In this document: piece after piece, positions 18,533 through 27,050 of the stretch
How the letters are laid out: each line of letters starts with the position of its first letter
Position numbering within the stretch: the first letter of the stretch is position 1
Source: an uncultured bacterium
GTDB lineage: Bacteria; Cyanobacteriota; Vampirovibrionia; Gastranaerophilales; Gastranaerophilaceae
Reading direction: 5' to 3'
Assembly (NCBI GenBank): GCA_902788345.1
Contig: CADAJP010000002.1
Location: 62,001 to 126,000, forward strand
DNA: 64,000 nt
The notes under the pieces: model-generated
The model's database searches: none
What the model was told of the DNA's origin: nothing
What the model saw: the letters and a program-made list of their open reading frames with translations, nothing else
Program-made: the position numbers and the translations under genes

Positions 18533-19945
18533 ATGAAAAAGTTTTTACTGGCAATAGCAATATGCTTAATGACGGCTACAGGAGTTATGTGTGCAGAAGT
18601 CCCGCAGGAAGTCAAAGATTTTATAAACAAAGATTTTCCGGAAACAAATTTCCGTTTTGACGGGGCAATCATATTGCCTGACAACACAATGTATCTGCCT
18701 CTTTTTCCGTCAAAAGCAGAAAAAGTTGAAGAAGTAAAAATTTCAGAAATATATCCTGCCGGAGAAACAATGAAAAATAAACCGGAAATGGTTATACTAA
18801 ATAACAGATATGCTCTTTTAAAAGTTATAAACATAAATGGTAAAAAGACAGTAATAGATATGGCAGAATTTCCTGAAGAAATCCAGTCTTCATTATTACC
18901 TCAGGAAATTTTGCTTCCAAAGGGACTTGTTATTCCAAAATCCTTAGAGGGTATAATCGGGGATATTGATGTCACAGTTTCAACTGATACAGGATTGAGA
19001 ATTAATAATCTCCGTACTGTTAACAAAAAAACAACTCCTGTCAGCGAATTGGATAATAAAAGTTTTTATATTGCAACAGGAATGAATAAAAATATTCAGG
19101 TTGTAAGTTCTGATTCCAAAACATCAGCTTATGCCCTTGAACAAAATGCCGTAATCAATGATATAAAATGCTATGACGGAAAGTTTTTACTTGTTACATA
19201 TTTTGATTCTAAAACAATGAATATTATTTCACTTATGGATGAAAAAGTTATAAAGCAGGTAAATTTTGAAACTATCCCTGAACAAATAATCATTGATAAC
19301 AAAAATAAAATAGCATACATTTCATCAGGCTCGGATTCAAGTATTTATGTATTCAGTCTGGAAACCATGACATTGAAAAAACAACTTAAAATCAACGGCA
19401 AATGTGATAAATTAGTACTTTCAGAAGATTCTACAAAACTTTTTTATGTTGACAGACTGGAAAATGCAATATGGTCTATTGAAATAGATAACAACTACAA
19501 ACTTAAAAACATAGGTATTTTCCCTAATATTTCGGATATTGCATTTACTGATGAAAAAATGTATATCGTAAGCCGTACAAGAAACAGACTTGCCATTGTT
19601 GATTACGGTTCAGATGTACTGATTAAAGAACTTCACGTGTGCGAAAAACCGGTAAGACTCTTTATTAAAGGTAAAGATTTATACATCCTTGGTGCATCCG
19701 AAGATATAATGGAAGTTCTCAATACGGAAGAAGATGTTATAACAGACATTCTTTATTTAAAAACCGATTCTTTTGCAACTAATATTACCCCTATTGAAAA
19801 TACCGATTTAATTATGGTAACAAATGCAAAAGCAGGGAATTATTCTATAATTGATACCAATACAAAAGATATTATAAAAACCAGCCCGCTTGATGTTCCC
19901 GTACGAGCACTCGTTGTAACAGATAAAATTCAAACGATAAAATAA
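18533..19945 (+). CDS. Exported beta-propeller protein (YVTN-like)
   Basis: 470-residue protein with an N-terminal signal peptide (MKKFLLAIAICLMTATGVMC, cleavage near residue 21). Residues 22-170 form a separate domain I do not recognise. From about 190 to the end it has repeated strands such as MNIISLMDEKVIKQVNF, YVFSLETMTLKKQLKING, AIVDYGSDVLIKELHV and SIIDTNTKDIIKTSPL, the pattern of six or so YVTN/lactonase-type propeller blades. Probably periplasmic or surface protein with a binding role. It begins directly at the dnaJ stop, so it is likely cotranscribed, although the functional link is unclear. Confidence 0.72.
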   Translation: MKKFLLAIAICLMTATGVMCAEVPQEVKDFINKDFPETNFRFDGAIILPDNTMYLPLFPSKAEKVEEVKISEIYPAGETMKNKPEMVILNNRYALLKVININGKKTVIDMAEFPEEIQSSLLPQEILLPKGLVIPKSLEGIIGDIDVTVSTDTGLRINNLRTVNKKTTPVSELDNKSFYIATGMNKNIQVVSSDSKTSAYALEQNAVINDIKCYDGKFLLVTYFDSKTMNIISLMDEKVIKQVNFETIPEQIIIDNKNKIAYISSGSDSSIYVFSLETMTLKKQLKINGKCDKLVLSEDSTKLFYVDRLENAIWSIEIDNNYKLKNIGIFPNISDIAFTDEKMYIVSRTRNRLAIVDYGSDVLIKELHVCEKPVRLFIKGKDLYILGASEDIMEVLNTEEDVITDILYLKTDSFATNITPIENTDLIMVTNAKAGNYSIIDTNTKDIIKTSPLDVPVRALVVTDKIQTIK

Positions 19946-19953
19946 TATTTTAA

Positions 19954-19975
19954 GGTAGACTAAAGTCTACCCTAC
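19954..19975 (-). repeat. REP-like palindrome with GTAG head
   Basis: On the minus strand the element reads GTAG followed by an 8-bp perfect stem (GGTAGACT/AGTCTACC) with a two-base loop. GTAG plus hairpin is the layout of REP sequences recognised by REP-associated tyrosine transposases, and the transposon ends at 26.5-27.1 kb share the layout but with a different stem. It lies nine bases after the propeller gene, so it could also help end transcription. Confidence 0.5.
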
Positions 19976-19994
19976 TATACAGAAAGAAAGAAAA

Positions 19995-20582
19995 ATGACA
20001 AATATTATTGAAACATTTGACAATACAACACAAGAAATTTTAAAAAGCCTTGAATTAACGCAGAAAGAATTTTGGAATATTTCAAGAACAACTGCGGAAT
20101 TTATGTATAACCTTATTGTTGACGGTAACATACAGAGTGTTATAGAAGTTGGAACTTCAAACGGATATTCAGGAATTTGGCTTGGCAAAGCATTAAAAAA
20201 AACGGGCGGGAAACTTACTACTATTGAATTTTATGACAAACGTCTGGATATTGCCAAAGAAAATTTTGAAAAATGTCAGGTCGCCGATATTATTACAACA
20301 AAAAAGGGAGATGCCGCAACAATACTTGAACATCTGCCCGATAATTATAAAGTTGATTTTGCTTTTGTTGATGCAAACAAAAGACAATATGTGGATTTTT
20401 TCCGACTAATTGATCCGCATTTAATTCCGGGCGGATACATTGCATGCGACAATGTAATTTCACACGCAGCAAAGGTTCAGACTTTTTTAGAGGCTATCGA
20501 AAATAACCCTGATTACGAAAATGTGGTTTTGCCGCTCCCTGCAGGCTTGTCACTTGGCAAAAAACTGAATAAAAATATGTAA
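19995..20582 (+). CDS. SAM-dependent O-methyltransferase, family 3
   Basis: 195-residue class I methyltransferase. The SAM-binding motif I is VIEVGTSNGYSGIWLGKAL, the acidic post-I residue is in LTTIEFYDKRLDIAKENF, and the family-3 motif VDFAFVDANKRQYVDFF supplies a metal-binding Asp, followed by LIPGGYIACDNV. This group (catechol/caffeoyl-CoA type) needs a divalent metal and methylates hydroxyl groups of small molecules; the substrate here cannot be told. It starts at ATG 19995 after AGAAAGAAAG, following the REP-like palindrome. Confidence 0.83.
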   Translation: MTNIIETFDNTTQEILKSLELTQKEFWNISRTTAEFMYNLIVDGNIQSVIEVGTSNGYSGIWLGKALKKTGGKLTTIEFYDKRLDIAKENFEKCQVADIITTKKGDAATILEHLPDNYKVDFAFVDANKRQYVDFFRLIDPHLIPGGYIACDNVISHAAKVQTFLEAIENNPDYENVVLPLPAGLSLGKKLNKNM

Positions 20583-20600
20583 TATTATTGTAAAAATACC

Positions 20601-20629
20601 TTGTAATATAGCCGTTTATATTGTATCAT
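20601..20629 (+). promoter_or_regulatory. Candidate promoter of ribH
   Basis: TTGTAA (20601-20606), 17-base spacer, TATCAT (20624-20629), followed by AGGAGAAAG before the ribH ATG at 20664. I see no FMN riboswitch in this short leader. Confidence 0.45.
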
Positions 20630-20663
20630 GCAGGTAGCTTGATTTTGATTAGGAGAAAGTATT

Positions 20664-21128
20664 ATGAAAACTTATGAAGGTAAGCTCGTAGCATCCGAAA
20701 GTGATAAATTTTGCATTATTCTTGCAAGATTTAATGATTTTATCGGAGCAAAACTATTATCAGGAGCTGTTGATGAATTAAAAAGACATGGTGTTAAGGA
20801 AGAAAATATAGAAATAATCAGAGTTCCCGGAGCTTTTGAAATCCCTGTTATTGCTCAGAAATGTGCGTCTTCTAAAAAATATAGTGCCGTAATTACATTG
20901 GGTGCAGTAATCAAAGGTGCAACACCTCATTTTGATTATGTTTCAAATGAAGTAGCCAAAGGAATTGCACAAGTAAGTCTTAATACAGGTGTTCCTGTTA
21001 CTTTCGGAGTATTAACAACCGATAATATTGAACAGGCAATTGAAAGAGCAGGCACAAAGGCAGGTAATAAAGGTTCTGATGCTGCAAGAACTGCAATTGA
21101 AATGGTTAATTTAATAAAAGAGATATAG
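20664..21128 (+). CDS. ribH: 6,7-dimethyl-8-ribityllumazine synthase
   Basis: 154-residue lumazine synthase, the penultimate enzyme of riboflavin synthesis, which joins the 5-amino-6-ribitylamino pyrimidine to dihydroxybutanone phosphate and forms 60-mer or pentamer shells. Family motifs: [47 protein letters not shown] (with the catalytic His of the PHFDYV motif), and [16 protein letters not shown]. Length and start are normal, with AGGAGAAAG upstream. No other rib gene is nearby. Confidence 0.95.
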   Translation: MKTYEGKLVASESDKFCIILARFNDFIGAKLLSGAVDELKRHGVKEENIEIIRVPGAFEIPVIAQKCASSKKYSAVITLGAVIKGATPHFDYVSNEVAKGIAQVSLNTGVPVTFGVLTTDNIEQAIERAGTKAGNKGSDAARTAIEMVNLIKEI

Positions 21129-21152
21129 TTTTTTGCATAAAGGAGTATGAAT

Positions 21153-22046
21153 ATGAGCGAAGCAATTACAGAGTACAGAAACGAGAATACAAAAGATATT
21201 GATTTATTATCAACAATTGATATGGTTCGCAAGATGAATGAAGAAGACCAAATTGTTGCAAAAGTTGTTGGTGATGTTGCACCTGATATTGCTTACGCAA
21301 TAGATATGATAGCAAAATCCTTTTTAAAAGGCGGAAGATTATTTTACTTCGGTGCCGGAACTTCAGGCAGACTTGGAATTTTAGATGCTTCAGAATGTCC
21401 TCCGACATTCAGTGTTGATCCATCAATGGTACAAGGCAAAATTGCAGGTGGGAAAGATGCACTTTTAACAGCAGTTGAAGGTGCTGAAGATAATTTTGAT
21501 GCAGGTAAAGCAGATGCATCTGTTCTTTCGGAAAGAGATATATGCGTTGTAATTTCAGCAAGCGGAAACCCAAAATATTTACTTGGTGTCCTTGATAAAG
21601 CCGATGAAATCGGATGTGCAACAATTGCGGTAACCTGCAATTCTAAAGGCAGAATTGCTCAGGAAGCAGGCCATGTAATCTGCACAGAGGTAGGCCCAGA
21701 AGTAATTGCAGGTTCAAGCAGATTAAAAGCCGGAACAGCTCAAAAAATGGTATTAAATATGCTTTCAACAGGCTCTATGATAAAAATAGGAAAAACTTAC
21801 GAAAACTTTATGATTGACTTAAAAGCAGTTAATGAAAAACTTAAAGACAGAGCCATAAGAATTGTTTCACAAATTGCAGAAGTTACAAACAGTGATGCTT
21901 TAGCAGCATTATTAAAATGCAATTGGGAAATAAAAACTGCTATAATTATGATAAAAATGAAGCTTGAAGCCGACAGTGCAAGAACAGAATTAAGAAAATA
22001 CGGCGGAGTTTTGAGAAAACTAATTAACGCTGAAAGTGCTGTATAA
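21153..22046 (+). CDS. murQ: N-acetylmuramic acid 6-phosphate etherase
   Basis: MurQ splits the lactyl ether of MurNAc-6-phosphate to GlcNAc-6-phosphate and D-lactate in cell-wall recycling. The 297-residue protein shows the SIS-domain signature YFGAGTSGRLGILDASECPP, with the catalytic Glu region, CVVISASGNPKYLLGVLDKA, EVIAGSSRLKAGTAQKMVLN and the C-terminal helical domain ending ARTELRKYGGVLRK. I choose ATG 21153 because AAGGAG is seven bases upstream; an ATG at 21147 is too close. It lies 24 bases after ribH and 25 before gpsA, so the three are probably one operon. Confidence 0.93.
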   Translation: MSEAITEYRNENTKDIDLLSTIDMVRKMNEEDQIVAKVVGDVAPDIAYAIDMIAKSFLKGGRLFYFGAGTSGRLGILDASECPPTFSVDPSMVQGKIAGGKDALLTAVEGAEDNFDAGKADASVLSERDICVVISASGNPKYLLGVLDKADEIGCATIAVTCNSKGRIAQEAGHVICTEVGPEVIAGSSRLKAGTAQKMVLNMLSTGSMIKIGKTYENFMIDLKAVNEKLKDRAIRIVSQIAEVTNSDALAALLKCNWEIKTAIIMIKMKLEADSARTELRKYGGVLRKLINAESAV

Positions 22047-22071
22047 AAGCGGGACAGGAGGATTGTGAAAA

Positions 22072-23073
22072 ATGAAATTAACAGTTTTGGGAGCAGGATG
22101 CTGGGGGCTTACACTCGCTTGGCTTTTAACAAATAATTTTGATCAGATAACTGTTTGGGGCAGAGCACAAGACATTAGTGAAGATTTAATAAACAACAAA
22201 CATACTTCAAAACCGCTTGAAGTTCAGCTTGATCAAAAAGTTGAAATAACTTCCGATTTATCTCAAGCAATCAATAATGCGGATATAATACTTTCGGTTA
22301 TTGCAACTTCAGGCACTCGTGATGTTTGTGAAAACCTAAAAAAAGCAGGCATCAAATCGGAACAAATTCTTGTTAATGCTTCAAAAGGTATTGAATTACC
22401 GTCATTAATGAGAATGAGCGAGGTTATAAAAGATGTTTTACCGGAACAAAAACTTGTAATTTTATCAGGTCCTACTTTGGCAAAAGAAGTATTACAAGGC
22501 AAACCGACTGCAGCTTGTGTTGCATGTGAAGATATAGAAACCGCAACTTTTGTTCAAAAAGCAATGAATGTGGCAGACAAATTCAGACTTTATACCAATA
22601 CTGATGTTATCGGTGTTGAACTTGGAGGCAGTCTTAAAAATGTAATTGCTATCGCATCAGGTTTTGCGCACGAAATGGGTTTGGGTGATAACTGCTCAGG
22701 GACCTTGCTCACAAGAGGTATGGCTGAAATTGTAAGAGTAAGTATCCAGCTGGGTGCAAACCCTTCAACTTTATACGGCTTATCAGGAATGGGAGATTTA
22801 ATCGCAACTTGCTCATCTCCTATGTCAAGAAATTATACTGTTGGCTCTATGCTTGCAAAAGGCAAAAAAATCAATGATATATTAGCAGAACTTGGCTCTG
22901 TTGCAGAGGGTGTTAAAACTTCAAAAGCAATCTGCGAGCTTGCCAAAAAACTTGATATTGAAGTTCCTGTATCAAATGCAATATATGAGGCAGTTTATAC
23001 TGATATTACCCCGCAGGAATTGTTATCAAAACTTATGAACAGAAAACTTAAAGAAGAAGAAAGATACGTATAA
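22072..23073 (+). CDS. gpsA: Glycerol-3-phosphate dehydrogenase [NAD(P)+]
   Basis: 333-residue cytoplasmic enzyme that reduces dihydroxyacetone phosphate to sn-glycerol-3-phosphate for phospholipid synthesis. Rossmann motif LGAGCWGLTLAWLL at the start, VNASKGIE, ILSGPTLAKEV, the catalytic Lys in ELGGSLKNVIAIASG, LTRGMAEIVRV, and SGMGDLIATCSSPMSRNYTVG. Good AGGAGG ribosome binding site. The PSP1 gene follows after one base. Confidence 0.95.
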   Translation: MKLTVLGAGCWGLTLAWLLTNNFDQITVWGRAQDISEDLINNKHTSKPLEVQLDQKVEITSDLSQAINNADIILSVIATSGTRDVCENLKKAGIKSEQILVNASKGIELPSLMRMSEVIKDVLPEQKLVILSGPTLAKEVLQGKPTAACVACEDIETATFVQKAMNVADKFRLYTNTDVIGVELGGSLKNVIAIASGFAHEMGLGDNCSGTLLTRGMAEIVRVSIQLGANPSTLYGLSGMGDLIATCSSPMSRNYTVGSMLAKGKKINDILAELGSVAEGVKTSKAICELAKKLDIEVPVSNAIYEAVYTDITPQELLSKLMNRKLKEEERYV

Positions 23074-23074
23074 A

Positions 23075-24004
23075 ATGAAATATGCAGTAAGATACCTTAA
23101 AAATACATTTTATCCTTTAGATGTTGCAGATAATGTAAATTTGTCAGACGGTCAAATGGTTATTGTACGCACGGAAAAAGGAGAAGAAGCTCTAAAAGTT
23201 TTTGTTGTAAATTCCAAAATAAAAGAAATTTGGGAAAAATCAAAACAAAAACCGGATGCCCTTCCGCTGTTAAAAGTTATGACTCAAAGAGATTTGCAAA
23301 CACTTGATGAAATAAAAAAAGAAGAAGTTAGTGCATTTTTCAAATGTCAAAACCATATAAAAGAACACAAACTTGTTATGAACCTTGTTCAATGTCGTAT
23401 AACATTTGATAAACGCAAAATAACATTTTACTATACAGCACCTGAAAGAGTTGATTTTAGAGGTCTGCTAAAAGATTTAACACAGACATTCCCAAGAGTA
23501 AGAATAGACCTAAGACACATTGGGGTAAGAGATGAAACTTCTATTCTTGACGGTGTAGGAATCTGCGGACAACCATTCTGCTGCGGGGGATTTTTAAAAA
23601 AATTCCCTACAATTAATATTAAACTTGCAAAAGATCAGGGAATGCCGATTGCTCCGGGCAAAATTTCCGGAACATGCGGAAGATTGTTGTGTTGTCTTAA
23701 TTACGAATATTCAAACTATATTGATGCCGCAAAAGGTATGCCTCCTATCGGCTCATCTGTTATGACAACGGAAGGACTTGGAAAGGTATGTTATTTGCAA
23801 TTTATGAGCGGAAAAGTTGCCGTAAAAATGGAAGACGGAAAAACAAAAGAATTTAACAAAGAAGATATTGAGATGGTTGATGCTGAAGTAAATGTTGAAA
23901 TTGATACAAATATGTCTAATATCAACAATTACAGCGATGACGATTCAAACATTGATATTAAACAACTCGAAGACGACCGCAACAGCTCTACGGGTAATAT
24001 TTAG
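23075..24004 (+). CDS. PSP1 domain protein (YaaT/RicT-like)
   Basis: 309-residue cytoplasmic protein with the PSP1 C-terminal conserved region. Two conserved cysteine clusters, GVGICGQPFCCGGFL (about 165-179) and GTCGRLLCCLNYEYSNY (about 205-221), match Bacillus subtilis RicT (YaaT), which helps assemble an RNA-processing/Fe-S complex. Here no partner genes are nearby, so function is inferred only from the family. The C-terminal 50 residues are acidic and Asn-rich. It is coupled to gpsA. Confidence 0.85.
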   Translation: MKYAVRYLKNTFYPLDVADNVNLSDGQMVIVRTEKGEEALKVFVVNSKIKEIWEKSKQKPDALPLLKVMTQRDLQTLDEIKKEEVSAFFKCQNHIKEHKLVMNLVQCRITFDKRKITFYYTAPERVDFRGLLKDLTQTFPRVRIDLRHIGVRDETSILDGVGICGQPFCCGGFLKKFPTINIKLAKDQGMPIAPGKISGTCGRLLCCLNYEYSNYIDAAKGMPPIGSSVMTTEGLGKVCYLQFMSGKVAVKMEDGKTKEFNKEDIEMVDAEVNVEIDTNMSNINNYSDDDSNIDIKQLEDDRNSSTGNI

Positions 24005-24022
24005 TTAAAAGGATAAATATTT

Positions 24023-24229
24023 ATGGGTTTTTATTTTAGAAAAAGCATTAATTTAGGATTATTCAGAATAAATTTTTCAAAATCCGGCATAGGAATATCC
24101 TTTGGAATTAAAGGTTTAAGAGTTTCTAAAAATGCGAAAGGAACAACAACCCTATCTGCAGGCAAAAATGGCTTGTATTACACTAAAACACTTTCCTCAA
24201 AAAAAAAGAAAACAAAACCTAAAGACTAA
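24023..24229 (+). CDS. DUF4236 protein
   Basis: 68-residue basic protein with the DUF4236 pattern near its N-terminus: MGFYFRKSINLGLFRINFSK, then SGIGISFGIKGLRVSKNAKG and a terminal Lys-rich run. The domain is found alone or at the N-terminus of longer proteins of unknown function. AAAAGGAT lies before the ATG, and it follows the PSP1 gene by 18 bases. Its stop is one base from the stop of the convergent gene. Confidence 0.7.
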   Translation: MGFYFRKSINLGLFRINFSKSGIGISFGIKGLRVSKNAKGTTTLSAGKNGLYYTKTLSSKKKKTKPKD

Positions 24230-24230
24230 T

Positions 24231-24932
24231 TTACTTACTAAATAAAAATTTTAACCTTATTTTTAAAGGTAAAGATTTTACAGCCTGAGTTATTGTATCT
24301 TTATCTGCACCCAAAGAGTATAATTTTTCTCTTTCATAATGATGCTTATATATTAAATATCTTATAGTATTAAAATTATATTTAACAGCTTTAGATTTGT
24401 GCATAGTTTCAAGATATTTGTGAATATCATCTATTGTATAAGGGATATTTTCGTTGTTCAAAATAGAATCAATCGCAACAGCGGTACTATTTTTACCGTC
24501 TTGCTCAAAATATTTTATGCAGGTATATAAAAGACTGTCTAAATCAGGGCAATTAGATATTCCCAGAGCTTTCATCGCATCTTTCGGAACATTTTTCGGT
24601 TTTGCATAAACATTCCAAACTTCTTTGCTCTTTTGGTTTAAAAACTTTTTGGCTTTCGCAAACTCTTCCAAATGTCCGTATTCTTCTTTTAATTGCTTTA
24701 TCTTGCAAGGAGAATTTTTATCAATCGCATCTGCCAACTTTTGAGTTATAATTCGCTCAAGTTTGTCATATAAACCTTCATCATTGTATAGTGCAATACT
24801 GCCGTATGGATTGTTCGGATTATTACATTCTAAACAACTGCTTAGTGTTCGTGATGTTGACTTAAATTTTGGAAATTTTTCATCACGATTATTTATAATA
24901 CTATTGCAAATTTCTTCTACAGTTTTACCCAT
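24231..24932 (-). CDS. Hypothetical protein
   Basis: 233-residue, largely helical, hydrophilic protein without signal peptide or membrane segment. An early SSCLECNNPNNPYG stretch has a CxxC and could bind metal, but no second pair is present. I recognise no family. It is convergent with the DUF4236 gene (one base between stops) and its start faces a 193-base gap before rpmB. Confidence 0.55.
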   Translation of the reverse strand: MGKTVEEICNSIINNRDEKFPKFKSTSRTLSSCLECNNPNNPYGSIALYNDEGLYDKLERIITQKLADAIDKNSPCKIKQLKEEYGHLEEFAKAKKFLNQKSKEVWNVYAKPKNVPKDAMKALGISNCPDLDSLLYTCIKYFEQDGKNSTAVAIDSILNNENIPYTIDDIHKYLETMHKSKAVKYNFNTIRYLIYKHHYEREKLYSLGADKDTITQAVKSLPLKIRLKFLFSK

Positions 24933-25061
24933 AAAAATAACTAACCTTTACCTACATATTAATAAAGTATTTTTATCAAAAAAAATTGCCTGAAAATTTA
25001 TAATTTATTTTCAGATAATTAATTGTTTTTACAAAATTTAACATATATTTCTATATTCATC

Positions 25062-25089
25062 TTGCAAAAAAGTATTTTTAAGGTATTAT
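25062..25089 (+). promoter_or_regulatory. Candidate promoter of rpmB
   Basis: TTGCAA (25062-25067), 16-base spacer, TATTAT (25084-25089); the start codon is at 25126 with GAAAGGAAT upstream. Confidence 0.5.
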
Positions 25090-25125
25090 AGTTGATGTTA
25101 AGTATTAGCCGAAAGGAATATAACT

Positions 25126-25317
25126 ATGGCAAAACAATGTGAAATATGCGGAAAAGCTCCAAGAAAATCAGCTGATCGTTCTTTTTCAAATAAACAAAAT
25201 GTTCATACTCAAGAACCAAATTTACAGACAGTGAAAGCTGTTGTAAACGGTGTGACTAAAAGAATCAGAGTATGCACTTCTTGTATCAAAGCAGGAAAAG
25301 TTCAAAAAGCTGTATAA
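25126..25317 (+). CDS. rpmB: 50S ribosomal protein L28
   Basis: 63-residue ribosomal protein of the large subunit. It begins MAKQCEICGKAPRKSADRSF, with Cys 5/Cys 8 and Cys 50/Cys 53 forming the zinc-ribbon version (C+ form) of L28; the middle NVHTQEPNLQTVKAVVNG and RIRVCTSCIKAGKVQK match the family. Single-gene unit with its own promoter and terminator. Confidence 0.95.
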   Translation: MAKQCEICGKAPRKSADRSFSNKQNVHTQEPNLQTVKAVVNGVTKRIRVCTSCIKAGKVQKAV

Positions 25318-25350
25318 CAAATAGCTTTTTAAGATTTCAAATTTATTAAA

Positions 25351-25378
25351 AACGACTTATATATAAGTCGTTTTTTTT
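25351..25378 (+). terminator. Rho-independent terminator of rpmB
   Basis: A 22-base perfect palindrome (25351-25372, left arm AACGACTTATA) is followed by T residues to 25378. It lies 34 bases after the rpmB stop. Confidence 0.9.
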
Positions 25379-25421
25379 GTTAAATCATACATTTGATTTA
25401 TCCCAAAAATTTAAGATATGG

Positions 25422-25434
25422 TACAATATATACT
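25422..25434 (+). promoter_or_regulatory. -10 box for a probable leaderless SpoIID transcript
   Basis: TACAAT (25422-25427) ends seven bases before the ATG at 25435. Transcription would begin at or next to the start codon, and no ribosome binding site is present. Confidence 0.4.
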
Positions 25435-26301
25435 ATGAAGAAGATTTTGGTATTTTTAATTATATTATTAGTAAATATATTCACAGCTTCCCCGAGCCAC
25501 GCAATAAAAATAGGACTGCTGACAGCTGTTGACAGAGCCGGTGTAGGAACAGACATTGACGGAAGAATGATAAATGTTCATACCAATAAAACTGCATCCA
25601 TTGTAAACGGTATGAAAGGTTACTATCTTATTCCGTTCAAAAATGAAATTGCGATAGAAAGTAACGGCAACATATACCTGCTTAATACGGATGCAGTTGT
25701 TTTAAGACCAGATAAAGACGGATTTGTCAGTACAAAAGGCAGATGGTACAGAGGAAAACTTTTAATAAAAAATATCAACGGTAAACTAACAGTCATAAAT
25801 GACATCAGCCTTGAAGATTATATTAAAGGTGTTGTTCCGTCAGAGATGCCGTCATCTTGGGAAATAGAAGCATTAAAAGCTCAGGCAATCGCCGCAAGAA
25901 GTTATGCACTGGCAAATCTTGGCAAACAAGCAAAATTCGGATATGACCTGAAAGATAACACCGAAGATCAGGCATATAACGGTGCAGGCGCAGAAACAGA
26001 CAAAACAAACAGAGCCGTAGAAGAAACCGAAGGTTTGGTATTAACATATGATATGAAAATAATCTCCGCATACTATTCCGCATCTGCAGGCGGAATGACC
26101 AATACTAATGCGTGGGGAAGTAATGTTCCATACCTTCATTCAGTATTTTCGTTTGATGACAATGTCGCAAAAAACGGTCATGGTGTGGGTATGAGCCAGC
26201 ACGGAGCTAATAATCTTGCAAAACAGGGATACAACGCATACCAAATTCTGCAATATTTTTATCAAAACGTAAAATTTGCTAAATTAAATAATCCAATGTA
26301 A
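25435..26301 (+). CDS. SpoIID/LytB domain protein
   Basis: 288-residue exported protein. Signal peptide MKKILVFLIILLVNIFTASP (cleavage after Ser-His-Ala, about residue 23). The SpoIID domain contains SLEDYIKGVVPSEMPSSWE, ALKAQAIAARSYALANLG, YDLKDNTEDQAYNG, and the C-terminal GHGVGMSQHGANNLAKQGY. SpoIID proteins are lytic transglycosylases acting on peptidoglycan stripped of stem peptides; LytB-type relatives enhance amidases. In a non-sporulating lineage a general wall role is likely. Only ATG 25435 gives a proper signal peptide, so an upstream in-frame start is rejected. Confidence 0.87.
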   Translation: MKKILVFLIILLVNIFTASPSHAIKIGLLTAVDRAGVGTDIDGRMINVHTNKTASIVNGMKGYYLIPFKNEIAIESNGNIYLLNTDAVVLRPDKDGFVSTKGRWYRGKLLIKNINGKLTVINDISLEDYIKGVVPSEMPSSWEIEALKAQAIAARSYALANLGKQAKFGYDLKDNTEDQAYNGAGAETDKTNRAVEETEGLVLTYDMKIISAYYSASAGGMTNTNAWGSNVPYLHSVFSFDDNVAKNGHGVGMSQHGANNLAKQGYNAYQILQYFYQNVKFAKLNNPM

Positions 26302-26324
26302 AATGTCTTTATAGGATTTTGCAT

Positions 26325-26462
26325 ATGAAATTATTATTTAAAACTTTTGAGAAATATAATATTAATGATTGGAAATTATTAATTAGGATTATTCTTTACA
26401 CGATTTTGATATTTTTCTTGTTTACAATTTATTACGCAAATAAATATTTAATAAATAATTAG
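26325..26462 (+). CDS. Small membrane protein (45 residues)
   Basis: Short frame starting MKLLFKTFEKYNINDWKLLI and continuing with one strong hydrophobic helix (IILYTILIFFLFTIYYA), then a short Lys/Asn tail. TAGGA lies about ten bases upstream of the ATG. Its stop codon TAG ends at the first base of the REP transposon's left repeat, so that element may have inserted at or near its end. No family recognised. Confidence 0.45.
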   Translation: MKLLFKTFEKYNINDWKLLIRIILYTILIFFLFTIYYANKYLINN

Positions 26463-26491
26463 TAGGGTGCGATGTTTCGCACCAATTTAAT
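26462..26491 (+). repeat. Left REP inverted repeat
   Basis: 30-base repeat, exact reverse complement of 27046-27075. GTAG (26462-26465) is followed by the hairpin GGTGCGA-TGTT-TCGCACC (26466-26483). Confidence 0.88.
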
Positions 26492-26495
26492 ATGT

Positions 26496-26507
26496 TATAA
26501 TAGCAAC
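26496..26507 (+). promoter_or_regulatory. -10 box of the transposase gene, leaderless
   Basis: A perfect TATAAT (26496-26501) ends six bases before the ATG at 26508, just inside the left repeat, with no ribosome binding site. The transposase is probably made from a leaderless transcript. Confidence 0.4.
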
Positions 26508-27050
26508 ATGAGTAATTACAGAAGATATTTTGTGCAGTTTAACAATCCTGTATTCATAACAATTCTTACAAAAAACAGGCAAGAAATTTTAGTTGATTAT
26601 ATTGATATATTAAAAGAAAGTTTTAATTTATCTCTCAAAGAATATAATTTTCAATTTATTGCCGGTGTAATTTTAAAAGACCATTGCCATATTTTAATAT
26701 ATTCTAAAAATCCTGATATTATACCTAAAATTGTTCATGATATAAAATACAATTTTACAAAACAATTACCAGAAGAATTAATCTCAAAAATAAAATTAAC
26801 AAATAGTGAAATCAAACGTGGCGAAAAGGGAATCTGGCAAAGACGGTATTATGACCATATAATAAGAGATGAAAATGATTTGTACCGTCATTTGGATTAT
26901 ATCCATTATAATTCTGTTAAACATTATAATATTGCACCAAAAGATTGGAAATATTCCTCATTTAATAAATTTGTAAAAAATGGATTTTACGATAAAGCTT
27001 GGTATAATGTAAATGACAAATACAATATAAATAATTTAGATTTAGATTAA
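26508..27050 (+). CDS. rayT: REP-associated tyrosine transposase (RAYT, Y1_Tnp family)
   Basis: 180-residue single-strand DNA transposase of the IS200/IS605 Y1 family, REP-associated branch. It begins MSNYRRYFVQFNNPVFITIL, has the HUH-type metal motif in LKDHCHILIYS, and the RAYT-typical GEKGIWQRRYYDHIIRDEND, then RHLDYIHYNSVKHYN with a candidate nucleophilic Tyr (YDHII or DYIHYN). RAYTs bind and cut GTAG-headed hairpins and mobilise REP sequences. The frame is intact, so the element may be active. The ATG at 26508 fits the family's usual start; an upstream in-frame ATG lies within the repeat. Confidence 0.9.
   Translation: MSNYRRYFVQFNNPVFITILTKNRQEILVDYIDILKESFNLSLKEYNFQFIAGVILKDHCHILIYSKNPDIIPKIVHDIKYNFTKQLPEELISKIKLTNSEIKRGEKGIWQRRYYDHIIRDENDLYRHLDYIHYNSVKHYNIAPKDWKYSSFNKFVKNGFYDKAWYNVNDKYNINNLDLD

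Noticed and set aside
18385..18834. Antisense open frame opposite the dnaJ end and the propeller gene start.
   Set aside because: It overlaps two well-supported genes on the other strand and shows no recognisable domain.
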